NCBI GenBank assembly: GCA_947258815.1
Contig: CAMYJW010000030.1
Location: 310,001 to 374,000, forward strand
Origin: an uncultured Sphingomonadaceae bacterium
Lineage (GTDB): Bacteria > Pseudomonadota > Alphaproteobacteria > Sphingomonadales > Sphingomonadaceae
Direction of reading: 5' to 3'
Length of the DNA: 64,000 nt
Positions within the stretch are counted from its first letter, which is position 1. The number at the start of each line of letters is the position of its first letter. Under the pieces are notes generated by a model that was not told the DNA's origin, did no database searches, and worked only from the letters and a program-made list of their open reading frames with translations. The position numbers were made by a program, and so were the translations under genes. Below, one piece after another: positions 55,478 to 62,656 of the stretch.

Positions 55478-56086
55478 TTATCCATCTTCAATGCGTGCCA
55501 GCCGCTCTCGCAGCATCAGGCGCGACGCCATAACATCGCCGTGCCGATCGGCAAGGGGATAGCGTTGCAACTGGCGTCCCAGCATATCGAACGTGCGCAA
55601 CATTGCCGGCCAGTCCTGCGCTTCAGGCCGGCGAACCGGCTCACCATAGCCAAGCTGTGCGATCAGCAGAACTTCAAACGACAACAGCGGCACAGCCCAG
55701 CCGCGCGCAGATGGCGCAACGCAGATCGCTTCAAGCACCGCCTCAAGCGATTGATACAAAGCGGGAAATGGCTGTCGTTCGGGCAAGGCCGACGCGGCCA
55801 GCGCCGTCACCCAGTTGATCGCAGCGGCAGGAAGCGGCTCGGAAAGCAACGATCCGCGGCTGCGCACCAGTTCCACCCGCGCGAACGGAAGCCGGCTTTC
55901 AGACCGCGATTTCAACTGCGCATCGACAAGGTTTCCGGGAATCAGAACAGGCCGCAACGCGCGGCCACGCGCGCCCGCGACATAGCCTGCCACCATCCCG
56001 TGCTCTGCTGTCATCAGGCGCACGATTGCGGCTGTCTCGCCGTGCGGGCGGGACGCGCAGACAATGGCGGGCGCACGAATATCCAT
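55478..56086 (-). CDS. recO: DNA repair protein RecO
   Basis: The 202-residue protein starts MDIRAPAIVCASRPHGETAAIV with the RecO OB-fold pattern. LMTAEHGMVAGYVAGARGR and GNLVDAQLKSRSESRLPFARVEL follow, then the helical C-terminal domain with LLSFEVLLIAQLGYG. It loads RecA onto SSB-coated DNA with RecR. A GTG two codons upstream (56092) is possible. The 106 bp upstream contains three imperfect copies of ACGGGCC/ACGGGTC that could fold but give no clear terminator. Confidence 0.9.
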   Translation of the reverse strand: MDIRAPAIVCASRPHGETAAIVRLMTAEHGMVAGYVAGARGRALRPVLIPGNLVDAQLKSRSESRLPFARVELVRSRGSLLSEPLPAAAINWVTALAASALPERQPFPALYQSLEAVLEAICVAPSARGWAVPLLSFEVLLIAQLGYGEPVRRPEAQDWPAMLRTFDMLGRQLQRYPLADRHGDVMASRLMLRERLARIEDG

Positions 56087-56192
56087 GGCCACCGCATGTG
56101 GCCCGCGCGCGCCGATCAGGCAAGACCGCTACGGGCCGAGACGAGCCACCACGGGTCGTCACGGGCCGCCGGATCAGGCCATCAGCTACGGA

Positions 56193-56471
56193 TCAGGTCT
56201 TGTGCGGGGGTTCCGGCGCGTTGTGTTCGAACACTTTGGCTTCCAGCGCATCGAGCCGCGCTTTAAGCTGTTCGCTTTCCTCGCGCGCTTTTGCCGCCAT
56301 ATCCTTGACCGCGTCAAATTCCTCGCGGCTGACGAAATCAAGGCCGCCCAGCGCCTCTTTCGCGTGGTCGCGCGCGGCATCGCGTGCCTCGCGAGTCATC
56401 CCGGCAAACGTGCCAGCGGCACTGTTTACCAGCTTCACGAAATCGGCGATCAGGGGGTTCTGGCTTTGCAT
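56193..56471 (-). CDS. ubiK: UbiK/BMFP family accessory factor
   Basis: The 92-residue protein starts MQSQNPLIADFVKLVNSAAG, then GMTREARDAARDHAKEALGG and FVSREEFDAVKDMAAKAREE. It ends in a coiled coil, SEQLKARLDALEAKVFE. This matches the BMFP/YqiC family, now UbiK, which associates with membranes and supports ubiquinone synthesis. It lies 37 bp after tspO on the same strand. The start is fixed by the family N-terminus. Confidence 0.85.
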   Translation of the reverse strand: MQSQNPLIADFVKLVNSAAGTFAGMTREARDAARDHAKEALGGLDFVSREEFDAVKDMAAKAREESEQLKARLDALEAKVFEHNAPEPPHKT

Positions 56472-56508
56472 GATTCCAAAATGGGTTCTGGCTTGCCGCA
56501 GTGCAAGT

Positions 56509-57063
56509 CTAAAACTCGTAACGCTGGATCGCGCCGGACACTTCCTTGCCGTCAAGCTCAGGATTCGCCTTGAGGAATTCCCAGTTCAGATATGTCGCAA
56601 AGCCCAGCCAGATCAGATAGGGCAGCAACAGGAACGCAGCCACTTTTCGCACGCGCCAGAACAACACGAAAGTCAGCAGCACGACCAGATCGAGAGCGAT
56701 AATCAGGATCAGCGCGCCGGTGATCTGATGCTGGGCGAAAAATACCGGCGGCCACGCAAGATTCAGAAGCAGTTGCACAATAAACGCGATCACAGCCGCC
56801 CCGCGCCCCGGCGCGCCACGCGCCGTCAGCACCAGCGCCAGCGCAAATCCCATCAGCCCGTAAAGAAGTGTCCACACCAGCCCGAACAGCGCGGGCGGCG
56901 GATAGATCGCCGGCTTCTCCAGCGCATCGAACCACGGATTGCCCTCTCCGCTTCCGGCGAACTGGCCTGAAAGCATGCCCAGCAAAATGATCCCGGGCAC
57001 AAGCAACAGCGCCCAGCGGATATAGCCCGCTCTCAACTGGCCCGAAGACGCAATCATATTCAT
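56509..57063 (-). CDS. tspO: TspO/MBR family tryptophan-rich sensory protein
   Basis: The 184-residue protein has five membrane segments. Motifs include NPWFDALEKPAIYPPPALFG (the W-x5-KP-x2-PPP signature), GLVWTLLYGLMGFAL, LNLAWPPVFFAQHQ and LLLPYLIWLGFATYLNWEF. TspO binds porphyrins and cholesterol-like ligands; in alphaproteobacteria such as Rhodobacter it tunes tetrapyrrole-dependent gene expression. The start ATG is at 57063. ubiK follows downstream. Confidence 0.95.
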   Translation of the reverse strand: MNMIASSGQLRAGYIRWALLLVPGIILLGMLSGQFAGSGEGNPWFDALEKPAIYPPPALFGLVWTLLYGLMGFALALVLTARGAPGRGAAVIAFIVQLLLNLAWPPVFFAQHQITGALILIIALDLVVLLTFVLFWRVRKVAAFLLLPYLIWLGFATYLNWEFLKANPELDGKEVSGAIQRYEF

Positions 57064-57139
57064 CGTGCGGAAGTCCCCGAATCGAGTTTATGCTGCAATA
57101 GCGAACACTATTGGCCAACTAAGCGGCAACTGGCAATGT

Positions 57140-57970
57140 TCAGCCACCGCGCTGTCCCGAAATCAGAAACTCGACATTACCTTCAGGACCGCGAATTGGA
57201 CTTTCGACTATGCCTTGCACGCTCCACCCCAACTCTTCGAGCCAGCAGCGCACATCTTCGCACACGCGCGCATGCAGCGCCGGATCGCGCACGACACCGC
57301 CCTTACCCACTTCGCCGCGCCCCACTTCGAACTGCGGCTTGATAAGCGCAACGATATGGCATTGCGGCGCAGCAAGGCGCAGCGGCACGTCAAGCACCTT
57401 GGCCAGCCCGATGAAGCTGGCATCGCACACCACCCAGTTGCACGGCGCATCGATGTGCTCTGGCGTAAGAATGCGCGCACTGGTTTTTTCCAGCACCGTC
57501 ACACGATCGTCCTGCCGCAATTTCCAGGCAAGCTGATTGGTGCCCGAATCGACTGCAAACACGCGGCGTGCACCTTTGCTGAGCAGAACATCGGTAAAAC
57601 CACCGGTCGAACTGCCGATATCCATCGCGATTGCCCCGGACGGATCGAGATCGAAGTGCTCCAGCGCATGGGCGAGCTTGATTCCACCGCGCGAAACCCA
57701 CGGGTGATCGCGTCCGCGCACATCCAGAGGAGCGTCTGCGGGCAAAGTCTGTCCGGGTTTGGCGATTTTGGTTTCGCCGGAAAACACAATCCCCGCCAGC
57801 ACCAGAGCCTGCGCGCGCGCGCGGCTTTGCGCAGCGCCGCGATCGACCAGCATCTGATCGACGCGCATTTTTGCAGGTGGCTTTGCGGGTCGCGTCACGG
57901 GGGGCTTGTTTGCAGGCGGAATGGTGACAGGGCCTTTGCGGGGCTTGTGAAGGGAGCCTTCTGATTCCAT
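57140..57970 (-). CDS. tlyA: TlyA family rRNA (cytidine-2'-O)-methyltransferase
   Basis: From the ATG at 57970 the protein has 276 residues. The first 34 are a Lys/Pro-rich extension (PPANKPPVTRPAKPPAK). The family start MRVDQMLVDRGAAQSRARAQ, an S4 RNA-binding domain, begins at an internal ATG (57868). The FtsJ-like methyltransferase domain has AMDIGSSTGGFTDVLLSKGA and IVALIKPQFEVGRGEVGKGG. TlyA methylates 16S and 23S rRNA cytidines. The long start leaves 9 bp to the divergent lipoprotein gene, so 57868 remains a real alternative. Confidence 0.9.
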   Translation of the reverse strand: MESEGSLHKPRKGPVTIPPANKPPVTRPAKPPAKMRVDQMLVDRGAAQSRARAQALVLAGIVFSGETKIAKPGQTLPADAPLDVRGRDHPWVSRGGIKLAHALEHFDLDPSGAIAMDIGSSTGGFTDVLLSKGARRVFAVDSGTNQLAWKLRQDDRVTVLEKTSARILTPEHIDAPCNWVVCDASFIGLAKVLDVPLRLAAPQCHIVALIKPQFEVGRGEVGKGGVVRDPALHARVCEDVRCWLEELGWSVQGIVESPIRGPEGNVEFLISGQRGG

Positions 57971-57979
57971 ACGGAGCCG

Positions 57980-58495
57980 ATGAAGGCAAATCTGCGTCTC
58001 GCCCTTGCGGCTTCACTTCCGCTGATGCTCGTGCTCACCAGTTCCTGCTCGGAACGTCCGGTTGAGCCAACCCCGGCGCCAGCGCCTCCCCCCCCGCCAC
58101 CCGCGCCCAAACCGGCGCCGCGGGTTGACTGGCGCGAAGCGCAGATCACGCCGGGAGACTGGCAATGGGGCATTGAGGACGGCAAATCCGTTGCCCGTTT
58201 TGCCGGTGGCCAACTGACCTTGCGCTGCGATCTGCCCGGCTCAACCGTCACCATGCTGCGCAGCGGCGCGTTTTCCGGGCGCATTCCGGTGACGATACTG
58301 ACCCAGCATTCCACCCGCACGCTGACCGGCAGTGGCGATCCGGGCGCGATTTCCGTCACCTTCCCTGCTCGCGACCCCGTGCTGGATGCGATGGCATTCA
58401 GCCGAGGCCGGTTTGCTGTCGAAGTTTCGGGGCTGCCAACGCTCTACGTTCCAAGCTGGCCCGAAGTGAGCCGCGTGATCGAGGATTGCCGCTGA
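57980..58495 (+). CDS. Hypothetical secreted protein or lipoprotein with Pro-rich linker
   Basis: The 171-residue protein starts at ATG 57980 after ACGGAG. A signal peptide (LALAASLPLMLVLTSSC) ends in a marginal lipobox. A proline/alanine linker follows (about residues 29-48), then a globular domain of about 120 residues with WREAQITPGDWQWGIED, GQLTLRCDLPGST and VLDAMAFSRGRFAVEVSGLP, ending in a Cys. The two mature Cys could form a disulfide. No named family is recognised; an envelope role is inferred from the signal only. Confidence 0.7.
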   Translation: MKANLRLALAASLPLMLVLTSSCSERPVEPTPAPAPPPPPPAPKPAPRVDWREAQITPGDWQWGIEDGKSVARFAGGQLTLRCDLPGSTVTMLRSGAFSGRIPVTILTQHSTRTLTGSGDPGAISVTFPARDPVLDAMAFSRGRFAVEVSGLPTLYVPSWPEVSRVIEDCR

Positions 58496-58870
58496 GTTTT
58501 GTGCGGCCTGGCGGCTGAATGCGGAAGGCGAAAGACTGATTGCGGGGGAGTCGGGCTGGAACTCCAAAGCGATGACCGATGTCATCGCCGCACCACACGA
58601 ACAACGCCTCGACGGAAACCCTCTCAACACAAAACCGCGCGTCAGCAAAGCCGCATTGTCACCAGAACAATTGGGGGATGAAACTTCGCGTCCTCTAGGG
58701 AGCCCGAAAAAGGCCTCCGTTTTGCAGGCCGGAATGGTCGATAATGACGGTAAATAACTTTCTTGCAAGACTTGTTGTGCGCAAAAAAATGATTCACACA
58801 ATACATGCGATCAAGGCCGGGATGGAACATCCAGCGGAACGATCGAAAAAGTGTTTTGGCTCAACAGCGC
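58496..58870 (+). other. Intergenic stretch without a convincing gene
   Basis: An open frame at 58572-58757 (61 codons) lacks a ribosome site and its third-position G+C falls off in the second half, so it is not called as a gene. Near 58770-58805 the sequence becomes A/T-rich (GCGCAAAAAAATGATTCACA) and is the likely promoter zone for the short ORF at 58886, but no clean -35/-10 pair is seen. Confidence 0.4.
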
Positions 58871-58885
58871 GAAAGGAGGTGACCG

Positions 58886-58942
58886 ATGTCTCATGGTTCA
58901 GTGGAGAGGTCGGCAGTTTCCGTTGCGAGGCATTATCGCTGA
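58886..58942 (+). CDS. Candidate 18-residue small protein or leader peptide
   Basis: The frame reads MSHGSVERSAVSVARHYR then TGA. It is preceded by GAAAGGAGGTGA (58871-58882), essentially the full complement of the 16S rRNA 3' end, six bases from the ATG. This is among the strongest ribosome sites in the window. Tandem hairpins follow at 58971-58992 and 59000-59034, the second a strong terminator, and ilvE starts 214 bp downstream of the stop. It may be an independent microprotein, a leader peptide or part of a dual-function RNA. Val makes up only 3 of 18 residues and Leu/Ile are absent, so classical branched-chain attenuation is not evident. Confidence 0.55.
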   Translation: MSHGSVERSAVSVARHYR

Positions 58943-58970
58943 AGCCATTCAGTAAGCGATAAAGGCAACG

Positions 58971-58992
58971 CAGGCGGCACTTCCGGCCGCTG
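58971..58992 (+). other. Hairpin between the 18-codon ORF and the terminator
   Basis: CAGGCGGC and GCCGCTG pair over seven bases with one bulged G and a short loop. It stands eight bases before the terminator hairpin. The tandem arrangement suggests a folded 3' region. Confidence 0.45.
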
Positions 58993-58999
58993 ACCATGC

Positions 59000-59034
59000 G
59001 AAGGGCCGTACCGGCATTCCCGGTGCGGCCCTTC
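59000..59034 (+). terminator. Strong intrinsic-type terminator hairpin
   Basis: A 15-bp stem (GAAGGGCCGTACCGG with CCGGTGCGGCCCTTC, one G-T wobble) closes a 5-nt CATTC loop and is followed by TCATTT. It should end transcription of the 18-codon ORF before ilvE. Confidence 0.8.
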
Positions 59035-59156
59035 TCATTTGCGCGCGCAATTCCCTGTGCTAAACAGGATAGAGATCGACGTTTAATTTCATTGTCATTG
59101 TATTTGGCGTAATTTTAGTTCAAAGCGCACCACTCAACGATAGGGAAATAATACCG

Positions 59157-60257
59157 ATGGCGACCGTCGCCGAAAAAACCTTGCAGTTCACGCACACCCC
59201 GCACCCCTCGCCGATGCCTGCCGAACAGCGCGCACAGATCCTGTCCGATCCGGGTTTCGGCACCAGTTTTTCCGATCACATGGTGATGATCGAATGGGAT
59301 GAAGAGCGCGGCTGGCACGATGCGACCATCGGCCCCTATCGTCCGCTGCAGATCGATCCGGCCTGCGCGGTGCTGCATTATGCGCAGGAGATTTTCGAAG
59401 GTCTGAAGGCCTATCGCCGCGCCGATGGTGAAATCGCGCTGTTCCGGCCCGAGGCCAATGCCGCGCGATTCAATGCTTCCGCGCGGCGTCTGGCGATGCC
59501 CGAACTGCCCGAAGAGGTGTTCGTCGAATCGGTTCGCCGCCTGGTCAGCGCCGATCGGGACTGGTTTCCCACGCTCGAAGGCGGCTCGCTTTATCTGCGG
59601 CCTTTCATGTTCGCATCCGAAAAGTTTCTGGGTGTGCGCCCTTCAAAGCAATACAAGTATCTCGTCATCGCCAGCCCGGCGGGCAATTATTTCAAATCGG
59701 GCGCACCGGCGGTTTCGATCTGGGTCAGCCAGTATACCCGCGCGGCCCCCAGCGGCACGGGCGCGGCAAAATGCGGCGGCAACTATGCGGCCAGCCTTGT
59801 TCCCCAGGCCGAAGCGATTGCGCGCGGGCACGATCAGGTCGTGTTCCTTGATGCCGAAGAGCGCAAGTGGGTTGAAGAACTGGGGGGCATGAATGTCTAT
59901 TTCGTTTTCGATGATGGCACGCTGCTTACCCCGACGCTGACCGGCACGATCCTGCCCGGCATTACCCGCGATTGCCTGATGACACTCGCCCGCGATGAAG
60001 GGCTGAGCGTGCGTGAAGAGCGCTACAGCATCGAACAATGGCGCGAGGATGCCAATTCCGGCAGGCTTGTCGAATGCTTTGCCTGCGGCACTGCCGCGGT
60101 TGTCACGCCGGTTGGCCGGGTTGAAGGCCCAGACCTCAGCTTCACCATCGGCAGCGGTGGCCCCGGACAGCTTACCGGCAAGCTCAAGGAACGGCTGGTC
60201 GCGATTCAGCGCGGCACCGCGCCCGATCCTTATGGATGGGTAACAAAGCTCGATTGA
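59157..60257 (+). CDS. ilvE: Branched-chain amino acid aminotransferase
   Basis: The 366-residue fold-type IV PLP enzyme has the BCAT phrases VLHYAQEIFEGLKAYRRADG, YLRPFMFASEKFLGVRPSKQ, the Schiff-base Lys205 in GTGAAKCGGNYAASL, and FACGTAAVVTPVG. The length matches the longer eukaryote-like BCAT group. It interconverts Leu, Ile and Val with their keto acids and so serves both synthesis and the valine degradation route encoded at 40-46 kb. It follows a terminator and an A/T-rich leader (59060-59120), so it probably has its own promoter. Confidence 0.96.
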   Translation: MATVAEKTLQFTHTPHPSPMPAEQRAQILSDPGFGTSFSDHMVMIEWDEERGWHDATIGPYRPLQIDPACAVLHYAQEIFEGLKAYRRADGEIALFRPEANAARFNASARRLAMPELPEEVFVESVRRLVSADRDWFPTLEGGSLYLRPFMFASEKFLGVRPSKQYKYLVIASPAGNYFKSGAPAVSIWVSQYTRAAPSGTGAAKCGGNYAASLVPQAEAIARGHDQVVFLDAEERKWVEELGGMNVYFVFDDGTLLTPTLTGTILPGITRDCLMTLARDEGLSVREERYSIEQWREDANSGRLVECFACGTAAVVTPVGRVEGPDLSFTIGSGGPGQLTGKLKERLVAIQRGTAPDPYGWVTKLD

Positions 60258-60339
60258 GAACAGAATCCGGGAAAAGCCCGAAAAGGCAACGCACAGGCTT
60301 TTCAAATCAGGCCGTGGCCGCTATGCGCGTCCCGCCTGC

Positions 60340-60414
60340 TGGGGTGTGGCCAAGTGGTAAGGCACCGGTTTTTGGTATCGGCATGCGCAGGTTCGAATCC
60401 TGCCACCCCAGCCA
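60340..60414 (+). tRNA. tRNA-Gln (anticodon TTG)
   Basis: The 75-nt cloverleaf has acceptor stem TGGGGTG/CACCCCA, D arm GGCC..GGC, anticodon stem CCGGT/ATCGG with loop TTTTGGT, T arm GCAGG TTCGAAT CCTGC and an encoded GCCA end. The TTG anticodon and U1-A72 pair are typical of tRNA-Gln. Confidence 0.96.
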
Positions 60415-60445
60415 GGCAGCATCGTCCCGATATCACGACGATGCC

Positions 60446-61417
60446 TCAGCCCTCCTGCCCCGATGCAGCACGCGCCAGAATCACCATGAACAGGCCATCC
60501 GCATCGCCATAGGTTTCCACCGGCTCCCAACCGCCCGCGCGCAATATCCGGCCTGCTGACGCCTCGTCGTATTTATGGCTGTTTTCGGTGTGGATGGTTT
60601 CCCCGGCATCCATCGTGAAGTGCTGGCCGGAGACCTCGAAATTGATGTCGCGCCGGGCCTCAAGATACATTTCGATCCGCGCGCACGGTGCATTCCACAC
60701 AGCCTTATGCCTGAAAGCATCGACGGGCATCGTGCCATCCAGTTCCCGGTTGATGCGGCGGATCAGGTTGAGGTTGAACTGCGCGGTCACGCCAGCAGAA
60801 TCATCATACGCCTGTTCGAGCACCAGCGGGTCCTTGATCCGGTCCATACCGATCAGCAGCATGCCATCATCGCCCAGCGTTTCACGCATCGCGCGCAACA
60901 GGCCGATCGCGGGTTCATGCTCCATGTTGCCGATGGTCGATCCGGGAAAGAAACCGAGCCGGTGATCGCCGGGCACCTTTGCGGGCAGGCAAACCGGGTG
61001 CATGAAATCAGCTTCGACCGGAAAGATCTGCAGAGCGGGAAATCGTTCGGCAAGGGTTCGGCACGAATCGCGCAAAAACGCGCCGGAAATGTCTATCGGA
61101 ACATAAGCGCGCGCATCAATGCGATCGAGCAGCAGCGGCGTTTTGGTGGCACTGCCCGCGCCAAATTCGATCACCACCCGGCCCTCCCCGGCCCGGCGCG
61201 CCACATCGGGGGCGCAGACACGCAGAATCCCGATTTCGGTGCGTGTGGGATAATATTCGGGCAGCGCGGTGATCCGTTCAAACAGTTCGCTGCCCGCGCG
61301 ATCATAAAACCAGCGCGCGGGGATGGCCTTGCGCCCCCGCGAAAGCCCGCCCAGAACATCGCGCCTGAACGCCTGCTCCAGATCGGATTGCGCGGGTCTG
61401 ACGGTTGCGGCATCCAT
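60446..61417 (-). CDS. egtD: L-histidine N-alpha-methyltransferase EgtD
   Basis: The 323-residue protein has IPARWFYDRAGSELFERITAL and PEYYPTRTEIGIL, the SAM motif VVIEFGAGSATKTPLLLDRI, FFPGSTIGNMEHEPAIGLL and, near the end, the DAGETIHTENSHKYD stretch typical of EgtD. It trimethylates histidine to hercynine, the first step of ergothioneine synthesis. Its start is 3 bp after the egtB stop, so egtB and egtD form a compact operon. No egtC or egtE homologue is in the window. Confidence 0.95.
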   Translation of the reverse strand: MDAATVRPAQSDLEQAFRRDVLGGLSRGRKAIPARWFYDRAGSELFERITALPEYYPTRTEIGILRVCAPDVARRAGEGRVVIEFGAGSATKTPLLLDRIDARAYVPIDISGAFLRDSCRTLAERFPALQIFPVEADFMHPVCLPAKVPGDHRLGFFPGSTIGNMEHEPAIGLLRAMRETLGDDGMLLIGMDRIKDPLVLEQAYDDSAGVTAQFNLNLIRRINRELDGTMPVDAFRHKAVWNAPCARIEMYLEARRDINFEVSGQHFTMDAGETIHTENSHKYDEASAGRILRAGGWEPVETYGDADGLFMVILARAASGQEG

Positions 61418-61420
61418 TAT

Positions 61421-62566
61421 TCAGATATCCCTGGCCAGACGCACGCCGGTAAACTGCCAGCGCTGATGCGGATAGAAGAAATTGCGATAGGTCGCGCGCG
61501 AATGGCCGCGCGGTGTGGCGCAGCTTGCGCCTTTGAGCACGAACTGGCCGCTCATGAACTTGCCGTTGTATTCGCCCACCGCGCCATCAGCGACGGCAAA
61601 ACGCGGATATGGCAGATAGGCCGAGCGTGTCCACTGCCAGCAATCGCCAAACAGACCTTGCGAACCGGTAGGGTGAATCGCGCCCGTTGCGTCAAGCTGA
61701 TTGCCGTCGAAAGGATCGTGAGAACTGGCCATGGCTTCCCATTCGCACTCGGTGGGCAAACGGTTACCCGCCCATGTCGCAAACGCATCGGCTTCGTAAT
61801 AGGAAATGTGTGTGACCGGCGCACCCGGATCGCGCGCCTGCCAGCCGGACAACGTGAAGTGCGCATCCTCGCGCCAGTTAAGCGGCGCGTCTATGCTGTT
61901 CTCGTTAACCCAGTGCCACCCATCGGAAAGCCACAGCGACGGTGTGCGATATCCGCCATCGGCGATAAACGCCTGCCATTCTTCCACCATGACCAGCCGC
62001 GAAGACAGTGCAAACGGCTCCAGCATCACCCGGTGGCGCGGGCCTTCATTGTCAAACGCAAAGGCGCTGCCTTCATGGCCGATCTGCACGATCCCGCCGG
62101 GATGTTCAGCCCAGGTTTGCCGCGCGGGTTTGCACGGGCCATCCGCCGCGCTTTCACCATAAGCCGGACCCAGCGGATTGCAGGACAGCGCATGTTTTAT
62201 GTCGGTGAGCAGAAGTTCCTGATGCTGTTGTTCGTGATTGATGCCCAATGCGATCAGCGCGGCCAGTTCGGGCCGTTCGAACAGGGGTTCCATCGCCGCG
62301 TTTACATGCGCGCGATAGGCCAGCAGATCATCAAGCGAGGGGCGCGAAAGCATGCCGCGTGCGGCGCGTGCGTGGCGGGCACCCTCTGCTTCGTAATAGG
62401 AATTGAACAGAAAGGGCCAGCGCGCATCGAACAACGCATACCCATCCAGATAATCGCGCAGCAGGAAGGTTTCGAAGAACCATGTCGTGTGCGCCAGATG
62501 CCACTTCGCCGGAGAGGCATCTGGCATGGACTGGATCGTTGCATCGGCATCGGACAAAGGCAGCAC
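61421..62566 (-). CDS. egtB: Ergothioneine biosynthesis sulfoxide synthase EgtB
   Basis: The first standard start (GTG 62566) gives 381 residues. The DinB-like domain has WHLAHTTWFFE (His23, His26) and NHEQQHQE (His111, His115), which supply the iron ligands. The C-terminal FGE-sulfatase domain ends GHSRATYRNFFYPHQRWQFT with GVRLARD. It joins hercynine to a thiol in an O2-dependent reaction. Fifteen further in-frame codons upstream encode family-like sequence (RQTFDTVRALSEAL) without an ATG, GTG or TTG. An ATC at 62611 follows AGGAGAGG at six bases and may be the true start. Confidence 0.92.
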   Translation of the reverse strand: MLPLSDADATIQSMPDASPAKWHLAHTTWFFETFLLRDYLDGYALFDARWPFLFNSYYEAEGARHARAARGMLSRPSLDDLLAYRAHVNAAMEPLFERPELAALIALGINHEQQHQELLLTDIKHALSCNPLGPAYGESAADGPCKPARQTWAEHPGGIVQIGHEGSAFAFDNEGPRHRVMLEPFALSSRLVMVEEWQAFIADGGYRTPSLWLSDGWHWVNENSIDAPLNWREDAHFTLSGWQARDPGAPVTHISYYEADAFATWAGNRLPTECEWEAMASSHDPFDGNQLDATGAIHPTGSQGLFGDCWQWTRSAYLPYPRFAVADGAVGEYNGKFMSGQFVLKGASCATPRGHSRATYRNFFYPHQRWQFTGVRLARDI

Positions 62567-62656
62567 CAGCGCTTCGCTCAGCGCACGAACCGTATCGAAG
62601 GTCTGTCTGATGCCGTCCCTCTCCTGCGCTGGCCGGATCGCGGCAGGCGCGCTCGC

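Noticed and set aside
58572..58757. A 61-codon ORF in the gap before the 18-codon ORF
   Set aside because: It has no ribosome site, its codon bias weakens along its length, and there is no recognisable motif.
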